From: Nocardiopsis mwathae
Lineage (GTDB): Bacteria > Actinomycetota > Actinomycetes > Streptosporangiales > Streptosporangiaceae
Assembly (NCBI RefSeq): GCF_014201195.1
Contig: NZ_JACHDS010000001.1
Location: 2,232,001-2,296,000 of the forward strand
Reading direction: 5' to 3'
Length of the DNA stretch: 64,000 nucleotides
In this document: one piece after another, positions 35,576 to 42,552 of the stretch
Numbering within the stretch: the stretch's first letter is position 1
Layout of the letters: each line of letters begins with the position of its first letter
The notes under the pieces: generated by a model
Told to the model about the DNA's origin: nothing
Seen by the model: only the letters and a program-made list of their open reading frames with translations
Databases searched by the model: none
Made by a program: the position numbers and the translations under genes

Positions 35576-37321
35576 ATGTCCGAAGCAACCGGCGGCACAG
35601 AGGCCGCGCGGGCGTCCGGGACCGAGCGGATCGGCCGGGTCATGGCCCAGGTCGCCATGGTGATGAACCTCGACAAATGCATCGGGTGCCACACCTGCTC
35701 GGTGACCTGCAAGCAGGCCTGGACCAACCGCGCCGGTGTCGAGTACGCGTGGTTCAACAACGTCGAGACCCGCCCCGGACAGGGCTATCCGCGGCGCTAT
35801 GAGGACCAGGACCGGTGGCGGGGCGGCTGGCGCCGCACCCGGTCCGGCCGCCTCGTCCCGCGCTCGGGCGGGCGGTTGAAGCGGCTCGCCACCATCTTCG
35901 CCAACCCGGTGATGCCGTCGCTCAACGACTACTACGAGCCCTGGACGTATGACTACGAGAACCTGATCGCCGCACCGCTGGGCGACGACATGCCGGTGGC
36001 CCGGCCGCGCTCACTGATCAGCGGCGAGCCGACCGCCATCGAGTGGAGCGCCAACTGGGACGACGAACTCGGCGGCGGCGAGGAGGTCGGGCGGGACGAC
36101 CCCGTCGTGCAGAAGCTCGGCGACCGGGTGCGCTTCTCCTTCGAGGAGGCGTTCATGTTCTACCTCCCGCGGATCTGCGAGCACTGCCTCAACCCGACGT
36201 GCGTGGCCGCCTGCCCCAGCGGTGCACTGTACAAGCGCTCCGAGGACGGCATCGTGCTGGTGGACCAGGACCGCTGCCGCGGGTGGCGGATGTGCGTCAC
36301 GGGCTGCCCGTACAAGAAGGTCTACTTCAACCACAAGACCGGCAAGGCCGAGAAGTGCACGATGTGCTACCCGCGCATCGAGGTGGGCATGCCGACGATC
36401 TGCTCGGAGACGTGTGTGGGGCGGCTGCGCTACCTCGGCGTCGTCCTGTACGACGCCGACCGGGTCGGTGCGGCGGCCGCGGTGGCCGACGAGCACGACC
36501 TCTACCCGGCCCAGCTGGGCGTCTTCCTCGACCCCGAGGACCCGGCGGTGCAAGAGGCGGCCCGGCGCGACGGCATCCCCGAGCGCTGGGTGGAGTCGGC
36601 CCGCCGCTCCCCCGTCTACGCCCTGGCGGCGCGGTACCGCGTGGCGCTGCCGCTCCACCCGGAGTACCGGACCCTGCCGATGGTCTGGTACATCCCCCCG
36701 CTGTCGCCGGTCGTCGACGCGCTGACCTCCACCGGGCACGACGGGGAGGACGCCGACAACCTCTTCGGCGCCATCGATGCCCTGCGGATCCCGGTGGAGT
36801 ACCTGGCCGAGCTGTTCACCGCCGGAGACACCGCTCCGGTGACCGCGGCGCTGCGCCGCCTGTCGGCGATGCGCTCCCACATGCGCCGGATCAACCTGGG
36901 CCAGGGCCGCGATGAGGAGATCGCCGCCGCAGTGGGCATGGACGGCCGGGAGGTCGAGGAGATGTACCGGCTGCTCGCGCTGGCCAAGTACGACGAGCGC
37001 TACGTCATCCCGACCGCCTACGGCGTGGACGACGCCGACCGGGGGGTGATCGAGGAGATCGGCTGCTCACTGGACTTCGAGGGCGGCCCCGGGATGGGCG
37101 GTGCCGGCGGGCGCGTCCCGTTCGGCGAGGCCTCCGGGCGGCCGGACCCGGCCAGCGTGGAGACCTTCCACGCCCTGCGCGAACGGCAGCGGGGCGGCGG
37201 GGAGCGCGAGGACGGGCTGTCCGGCCGGGTCAACCTCCTCAACTGGGACGGGCGGGGGCGGCCCGACGGGCTGTTCCCACCGCAGGCCGACGGCACGGGG
37301 CAAGAGGAGGCAGGACGATGA
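35576..37321 (+). CDS. narH: Respiratory nitrate reductase beta subunit
   Basis: 581 residues. The ATG follows the narG stop without a gap. It has four iron-sulfur cluster motifs: DKCIGCHTCSVTCKQAW near residue 33, CEHCLNPTCVAACPSG, RCRGWRMCVTGCPYKK (a Trp in the first-cluster Cys position, typical of the [3Fe-4S] site) and CTMCYPRI/CSETCVGRLRYLG. It conveys electrons from NarI heme b to NarG. Length and order match NarH. It is coupled to narJ. Confidence 0.97.
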   Translation: MSEATGGTEAARASGTERIGRVMAQVAMVMNLDKCIGCHTCSVTCKQAWTNRAGVEYAWFNNVETRPGQGYPRRYEDQDRWRGGWRRTRSGRLVPRSGGRLKRLATIFANPVMPSLNDYYEPWTYDYENLIAAPLGDDMPVARPRSLISGEPTAIEWSANWDDELGGGEEVGRDDPVVQKLGDRVRFSFEEAFMFYLPRICEHCLNPTCVAACPSGALYKRSEDGIVLVDQDRCRGWRMCVTGCPYKKVYFNHKTGKAEKCTMCYPRIEVGMPTICSETCVGRLRYLGVVLYDADRVGAAAAVADEHDLYPAQLGVFLDPEDPAVQEAARRDGIPERWVESARRSPVYALAARYRVALPLHPEYRTLPMVWYIPPLSPVVDALTSTGHDGEDADNLFGAIDALRIPVEYLAELFTAGDTAPVTAALRRLSAMRSHMRRINLGQGRDEEIAAAVGMDGREVEEMYRLLALAKYDERYVIPTAYGVDDADRGVIEEIGCSLDFEGGPGMGGAGGRVPFGEASGRPDPASVETFHALRERQRGGGEREDGLSGRVNLLNWDGRGRPDGLFPPQADGTGQEEAGR

Positions 37322-37980
37322 GGGGCATGGCTCCGGGATCCCCCCGGTCCGCCACCGACCGCGCGGTGCTGCGGCAGGCGGCGTCGGTGCTGCTGGGATA
37401 CCCCGACTCGACGCTGCGGGAACGGCTGCCGCTGGTGCGCCGCGCGCTGGCCGAACTCCCGCCCTCGGGCGCCGCCCGCGCCCTGGACGGGTTCTGCGCG
37501 CACGCCGAGGCGGCCCCGGACCTGGAGCTGGGCGCGCACTACGTGCGCACCTTCGACCTGCGGCGGCGCCGGACCCTGCACATGACCTTCTACACCGACG
37601 GCGACACCCGGCGCCGCGGCCATGCCCTGGCCCACGTCAAGGCGGTCTACACCGGGTGCGGCTGGCAGCCCGATCCCAGCGAGCTCCCGGACCACCTGGC
37701 GGTTCTGCTGGAGTTCGCCGCCCGGTGCGACGCGGAGTGGGGCGAGACGCTGCTGCTGCGCTTCCGGCCGGGGCTGGAGCTGCTGCGCACGGCGCTGCAC
37801 GCGCACGAGACCCCGTACGCGGCCGTGCTGGACGCCGTGGACGCCACCCTTCCCGCCACCGCAGAGGCCGAGCGGGCCGCGGCCCGGCGGCTGGCCCGGA
37901 CCGGACCGCCGACCGAGGCCGTGGGGCTGTCCGGCTACGGCGCGCCCACCCCCCTCGACCTTCCCGGAGGTGCCCGATGA
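37318..37980 (+). CDS. narJ: Nitrate reductase molybdenum cofactor assembly chaperone
   Basis: 220 residues, ATG overlapping the narH stop by 4 bases. It resembles NarJ/TorD chaperones (ASVLLGYPDSTLRERLPLV, YVRTFDLRRRRTLHMTFYTD, ELPDHLAVLLEFAA). It binds the NarG N-terminus and helps insert the molybdenum cofactor before membrane attachment by NarI. It is coupled to narI by ATGA overlap. Confidence 0.96.
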   Translation: MRGMAPGSPRSATDRAVLRQAASVLLGYPDSTLRERLPLVRRALAELPPSGAARALDGFCAHAEAAPDLELGAHYVRTFDLRRRRTLHMTFYTDGDTRRRGHALAHVKAVYTGCGWQPDPSELPDHLAVLLEFAARCDAEWGETLLLRFRPGLELLRTALHAHETPYAAVLDAVDATLPATAEAERAAARRLARTGPPTEAVGLSGYGAPTPLDLPGGAR

Positions 37981-38735
37981 CGGCGCTGGACACCGCCCTG
38001 TGGGGCATCCTGCCGTACCTGGTCGTGCTGGTGCTGGTGGGCGGGACCGTGTGGAGGTACCGCTACGACCGGTTCGGCTGGACGACGCGCTCCTCGCAGA
38101 TGCACGAGTCGCGGCTGCTGCGGATCGGCAGCCCGCTGTTCCACTTCGGCATCCTCGTGGTGATCATCGGGCACGTCATCGGCCTGCTCATACCGGACCG
38201 CTGGACGGCGGCGATCGGAGTCACCGCCACGATGTACCACGTCAACGCGCTGGTGCTGGGGATCATCGCGGGGGTGTGCACGCTGGCGGGGGTGGCGCTG
38301 CTGGTCTACCGGCGCCGCACCACCGGCCCGGTCTTCAGTGCCACCACGGTCAATGACAAGGCGATGTACCTGGTCCTGGTGCTGGCGATACTGACGGGGC
38401 TGGCCACCACGCTGGTGTCGGCGGGGGCCGACCTCACCGGGGGGCACGCGCACGACTACCGGCAGACCGTTTCGGTGTGGTTCCGCAGCCTGTTCGTGCT
38501 CGACCCGGACGTGGCCGCGATGAGCGCCGCGACGCTGCCGTTCAAGGTGCACGTGCTGGTGGGACTGGGGCTGTTCACCATGCTGCCGTTCACCCGGCTG
38601 GTGCACGCTTTCACGGCCCCTGTGGGCTACCTGTTCCGCCCCTATGTCGTCTACCGGAGCCGAGGGGACCGGCCGGAGGCCGACGAGCGCGCGGACCGGG
38701 CCGTGCGCCCGGCGAGGCGCGGCTGGGGCCGCTGA
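37977..38735 (+). CDS. narI: Respiratory nitrate reductase gamma subunit (cytochrome b)
   Basis: 252 residues with five predicted helices, the normal layout for NarI. Heme-ligand histidines are seen in LFHFGILVVIIGHVIGLL and FKVHVLVGLGLFTMLPFTRLVHAF. It oxidises menaquinol and passes electrons to NarH. The C-terminus is short and basic. A 21-bp hairpin follows, closing the narGHJI operon. Confidence 0.96.
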   Translation: MTALDTALWGILPYLVVLVLVGGTVWRYRYDRFGWTTRSSQMHESRLLRIGSPLFHFGILVVIIGHVIGLLIPDRWTAAIGVTATMYHVNALVLGIIAGVCTLAGVALLVYRRRTTGPVFSATTVNDKAMYLVLVLAILTGLATTLVSAGADLTGGHAHDYRQTVSVWFRSLFVLDPDVAAMSAATLPFKVHVLVGLGLFTMLPFTRLVHAFTAPVGYLFRPYVVYRSRGDRPEADERADRAVRPARRGWGR

Positions 38736-38758
38736 CGCGCCGCCGAGGAGCGGTGCGC

Positions 38759-38810
38759 CCCGGCCGGGGTCCCGCCGCCGCGAGGGCGGGGCGGCGGGAC
38801 CCCGGCCGGG
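38759..38810. terminator. Bidirectional hairpin terminator (21-bp perfect stem)
   Basis: A 21-bp perfect stem with a 10-base loop lies between narI (stop 38735) and the convergent O-methyltransferase (stop 38828). It insulates the nitrate operon from the biosynthetic operon. Confidence 0.85.
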
Positions 38811-38827
38811 TGCGGTGTGCCGGCGCC

Positions 38828-39958
38828 TCAGGCCGCACGGGCCTCGATGAGGCTGAACGGGGAGGCGGTCGGGATGATCCGCTCGATGCGCAGGTCGGCC
38901 CGGCCGAGCAGGGCCGCGAACTCCTCTTCGGTCCGCTCGCACCCGTCGAGCAGGGCGAGCATCGAGAAGTCCATGGCCTTGCCGGGGTGCGGGGTATCGC
39001 CCGGCGGGATGACCTGTTCGACGAGGAGGACGCGGCCGCCGGGCGCCATGGCCTGGGCGCAGCAGCGCAGGATCCCGGCAGCCCGGTCGTCGGGCCAGTC
39101 GTGCAGGATCCACTTGAGGATGTAGAGGTCGCCGTCCTCAGGGGCCTTGTGGAAGAAGTCGCCGCCGACGGCGGTGCAGCGGTCGGCCAGCCCCTCGGCG
39201 CGCAGCCGGTCGCGGGCGGCCTCGGCCACGTGCGGGACGTCGAAGACGACGCCGTGGGCGTCGGGGGCGGTGCGCAGGACGGTGCTGAGCAGGGTGCCGT
39301 TGCCTCCGCCGACGTCGACGATCCGGCGTGCGGCCGAGAAGTCGTAGGCGTCGAGCACGGCCCGCAGCACCGGTCGGCTCAGCTCCTGCATCGCGGTGTT
39401 GAACAGGGCGGCGTGCTCGGGGTGGTCGGCGAGGTAGTCGAAGAGGGAGGCGCCGAACACCCGGGGAAAGGTCGCCTCGCCCGTGCGCACGCTGTGTGCG
39501 GAGTCGAAGAGCGCCCGGCCGATCACCCCGTCGAAGGCGAGGGTGGCGCGCACGCTGCAGTGGTGGTCGGAGCGCAGCGGTGCTCCCGCCGCGGTGAGGG
39601 CGAAGGAGCCGGGGGCCGTCTCGGTGAACACGCCGCACGCGGCCAGCACGCGCAGCATCCGGTACAGCGCCTCGGGGTGGGTGCCGGTCGCCGCGGCGAG
39701 GTCGTGGGCGCTGCGCGGGCCGTCGGCGAGGAGGTCTCCGAGGCCCAGCTCCGCGGCGATCTGCAGGAGTCGGGCGTGGATGAACTGGTCGCGCATGTGC
39801 AGGAGGCGGACAGCGGGGTCGGGTGCCTCCTGCACATGACCGGTGGGCGGCTCGGGTCGCTCTTCGGCCACGGGTTCCTCCTTCGCGGCGGGGACGGGTG
39901 CGGCCGCGGCGGTGCGTGTCGGGGTGCCGGGCACACGGGCGGCGGCTCGGCTCCTCAC
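38828..39958 (-). CDS. O-methyltransferase (plant/acetylserotonin type)
   Basis: 376 residues from a GTG that overlaps the upstream stop (GTGA). A helical dimerisation domain comes first (LLHMRDQFIHARLLQIAAEL, GTHPEALYRMLRVLAACGVF), then a SAM domain with VDVGGGNGTLLSTVL, GVVFDVPHVA and the catalytic-His region KWILHDWPDDRA. The family methylates phenolic hydroxyls in natural products. It is the last gene of the A-T-TE operon and could methylate a terphenyl hydroxyl (inference). The first 40 residues are an Ala/Pro-rich extension. Confidence 0.92.
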   Translation of the reverse strand: MRSRAAARVPGTPTRTAAAAPVPAAKEEPVAEERPEPPTGHVQEAPDPAVRLLHMRDQFIHARLLQIAAELGLGDLLADGPRSAHDLAAATGTHPEALYRMLRVLAACGVFTETAPGSFALTAAGAPLRSDHHCSVRATLAFDGVIGRALFDSAHSVRTGEATFPRVFGASLFDYLADHPEHAALFNTAMQELSRPVLRAVLDAYDFSAARRIVDVGGGNGTLLSTVLRTAPDAHGVVFDVPHVAEAARDRLRAEGLADRCTAVGGDFFHKAPEDGDLYILKWILHDWPDDRAAGILRCCAQAMAPGGRVLLVEQVIPPGDTPHPGKAMDFSMLALLDGCERTEEEFAALLGRADLRIERIIPTASPFSLIEARAA

Positions 39959-41385
39959 TTGGTCCCCACGACCATGGACTCGGGTCCGGCCAGGTGCTCG
40001 ACGTAGCAGTCGCGGAACCCGGCGTCGGTCATCCAGCCGATGCAGTCGGCGCCGGTGTAGTCGAATCCGCCGGGGCTCTCCACGAGCATGTGCAGGCTCA
40101 TCAGCAGCGCGAAGGTGTTGTGCCGGCGCTCGTCGTCGATCAGGGCTTCGTAGACGATGACGCGCCCGCCCTCGGGCAGCGCCTCGTAGGCCTTGCGCAG
40201 CAGCATGCGCTTGGTGTCCAGGTTCCAGTCGTGCAGAGCGTGGCCGAGAACGATCACGTCGGTCGACGGCATCGGGCCGGTGAAGAAGTCACCGGCTTGG
40301 AAGGCCAGCCGGTCCTCCAGTCCGGCCGCGGCGACGGTCTCGCCGAAGTAGGGTTCGACCGCCGGGAGGTCGAACCCGGTGCCGCGCAGGTGCCGGTGGC
40401 GCCGCAGGAGACGGCTGAGCAGGGCGCCCTCGGCGCAGCCGACGTCGGCGACGGTACCGAACCGGCTCCACGGGAATCTGTCGATGATGGCGGCGATACT
40501 GGCGGTGGAGCCGCCCGTCATCGCGCGCTGGAACATGCGGGTGCGCTCCGGGTCGGCGTACAGCGCGTCGAAGGGGTCGCTGACGCCTTCGGAGATCTTC
40601 TCCTGCGGCTCGCCGGTGACCAGGGCCCGCCGCAGGCTCCCCCAGGACTCGTACCAGTGGTCGGAGGCGACCTCCAGCAGCCCGCCGATGTAGGAGTCGG
40701 TCTTGGCCTCGTCAAGGAAGGTGTCGGCGGGCGGCAGGTTGCGGTAGCGGCCCTCCTCCCGGTCCAGCAGGCCCAGGGAGACCAGGGCGTCGAGGAAGTC
40801 GAGCAGTCCGCGCCCGTGTAGGCCGAGGCGCTCGCGGAGCTGTTCGGCGTCGAGCGGACCGGCGGCGGCCAGCACGGTGAACACGCGCAGTTCCACCGCC
40901 GTCTGGATGACCTTGGCCGACCAGAATCCCAGCCCGGCGTCGAGGATCTGGCCGGGGGAGGCGAGGGGTTCGCGGCGGGATGCGCCGGGCGGTTCGACGA
41001 TGCGGCGCACGTCGTGGGTGTCGTGGAGGTCCTCGAAGTGGGTCACCTTGCCGTCGGTGATCCGCCAGGTGTGCACCATGCGCACGGTGCCGGCGGTACC
41101 GCTGAGGGCGCCGCGCATGTGGAGGGCGCCCAGGACGACGACGCGGTCGCCGGACTCCAGGAACTCGTGCGGCTCCTGGCGCAGTTCGCTGAAGACGGTG
41201 CGGGCGCGGGCCATGAACGCCCGCACCTCGGCGAGGCCCTTCTTGGTGCCGCCGAGGCCGTGGTCGGCCATGCCGTCGGGGTGGACCCAGGTGACGTCGG
41301 GGTGGAAGAGGTCGAGGACGGCGTCGATGTCGCCGCGCTGGAACGCGGCGTAGGAGGCGCGGATGAGCTCGGTGTTGTTCGACAC
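39955..41385 (-). CDS. SnoaL/NTF2-like domain fused to O-methyltransferase
   Basis: 476 residues from a GTG with AGGAAGG upstream. Residues 1-130 are a SnoaL-like NTF2 fold (ELIRASYAAFQRGDIDAVLD, FHPDVTWVHPDGMAD, HTWRITDGKVTHFEDLHDTH). Residues 135-476 are a second acetylserotonin-type O-methyltransferase (GRGLLDFLDALVSLGLLD, TVADVGCAEGALLSRLL, VLGHALHDWNLD). In p-terphenyl pathways, as I recall, an NTF2-like dehydratase (EchC/TerC) follows the quinone reductase. This protein may couple that dehydration to methylation. The reading frame across the junction is continuous. Confidence 0.9.
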   Translation of the reverse strand: MSNNTELIRASYAAFQRGDIDAVLDLFHPDVTWVHPDGMADHGLGGTKKGLAEVRAFMARARTVFSELRQEPHEFLESGDRVVVLGALHMRGALSGTAGTVRMVHTWRITDGKVTHFEDLHDTHDVRRIVEPPGASRREPLASPGQILDAGLGFWSAKVIQTAVELRVFTVLAAAGPLDAEQLRERLGLHGRGLLDFLDALVSLGLLDREEGRYRNLPPADTFLDEAKTDSYIGGLLEVASDHWYESWGSLRRALVTGEPQEKISEGVSDPFDALYADPERTRMFQRAMTGGSTASIAAIIDRFPWSRFGTVADVGCAEGALLSRLLRRHRHLRGTGFDLPAVEPYFGETVAAAGLEDRLAFQAGDFFTGPMPSTDVIVLGHALHDWNLDTKRMLLRKAYEALPEGGRVIVYEALIDDERRHNTFALLMSLHMLVESPGGFDYTGADCIGWMTDAGFRDCYVEHLAGPESMVVGTK

Positions 41386-41526
41386 GCTGGCCTTCCTGTG
41401 TGTGGTTCGGGGGGTGATCGGATGAGTCTTCCTGTGTTGATCTCGGGTGGCGCGACCGAATTCTCACCGGCATCCGGTCGCCACACGCGGGATCAACGCA
41501 GGTACCGGCGGCAACGCGGGGAGAGC

Positions 41527-42447
41527 TCAGGCGGCGCCGGCGACACCGGGCAGGTGGGCGTCGACAGTGCGTCGCAGGCCGGTACGCCAGTCGACCTCGC
41601 AGTCGCCGATGAGCGCCCGGCGCAGGGTGTTGTCGAAGGCGTGGGTGCCGCGGGTGACGTCACTGGGCTCGAACCGGGCCTCGGTGCCGGTGATCTCGGC
41701 GAGGTGGGCGAGCATGTCCCGGATGCCGACGATGTCGTCGCCGCCCCAGTTCACGATGCGCGCCGGGGCGGTGGCCACGCCCCACAGCAGCGGGACCTGC
41801 CGGCTGATGTCGTCGGTGTGGATGGGGTTGCACCGGTTCTGGCCCGCACGGGGCACCTCGACGGGTTCTCCGGCGAGCATCCGGCGGAACAGCAGGATGG
41901 GGACGCCCCCGTGGCCGTGGGGGCCGTAGGCGACGTTGAGCCGGGCGATGGTGGTCGGCAGGCCGAGCGCGGTGGCGAAACCGCGGACGGCGCCCTCGAC
42001 GGCGAGCTTGCCGACGGCGTAGGTGGGCAGCCACGGGGTCCGTCCGCCCAGGGGGTCGGTCTCGGTGTGCGGGTGGTCGAGGCCCTGGCGGGCGTAGACC
42101 GCGCCGGTGGAGACGTGGAGGAACGCCTCGGCGGCGCGGCAGTGCACCATGAGCCGACCGGTGGCCGCGCAGTTCACCTCCAGGGTGGTGTCGAAGTCGG
42201 TGCCGTCGCCGCGGTGGGCGGCCGCGTGCAGGACGTGGGTGAAGTCGTCGGGGAGGCCGTCGAGCGTGTCGGCGGCCATGTCCCACCGCCAGGTGCGGAT
42301 GCCCCGGGCCAGCAGGTCGCGTTCGGCGTCGGCGTCGCCGAAGCGGGCCAGGCACCAGACCTCGTTGCGGGGTGCCAGGGTCTCGGCGACCTGGCGGGCC
42401 ACCTGGCCGGTCGCGCCGGTGATGAGGATCTTCTTGTCGGTGAGCAC
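41527..42447 (-). CDS. NAD(P)-dependent epimerase/dehydratase-type SDR
   Basis: 306 residues from a GTG with AGGAGGCGCCC upstream. It is an extended [23 protein letters not shown], a HVLHAAAH segment, Ser in [11 protein letters not shown] and Y-x3-K in [12 protein letters not shown], then [10 protein letters not shown]. Such enzymes reduce or epimerise small molecules. In this operon it could be the reductase acting on a dihydroxyquinone made by the A-T-TE enzyme (EchB/TerB role), but the sequence cannot prove that. Confidence 0.88.
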   Translation of the reverse strand: MLTDKKILITGATGQVARQVAETLAPRNEVWCLARFGDADAERDLLARGIRTWRWDMAADTLDGLPDDFTHVLHAAAHRGDGTDFDTTLEVNCAATGRLMVHCRAAEAFLHVSTGAVYARQGLDHPHTETDPLGGRTPWLPTYAVGKLAVEGAVRGFATALGLPTTIARLNVAYGPHGHGGVPILLFRRMLAGEPVEVPRAGQNRCNPIHTDDISRQVPLLWGVATAPARIVNWGGDDIVGIRDMLAHLAEITGTEARFEPSDVTRGTHAFDNTLRRALIGDCEVDWRTGLRRTVDAHLPGVAGAA

Positions 42448-42552
42448 GGGCGCCTCCTGTGCGGCTGGGTCGTGGAGCGGTGGGCGTCCGGTCCCTGCGG
42501 CCGGGTCGGCGGGGCGGGAACCGGACGCCCTTCGTCATCGGCTCATCGGATC

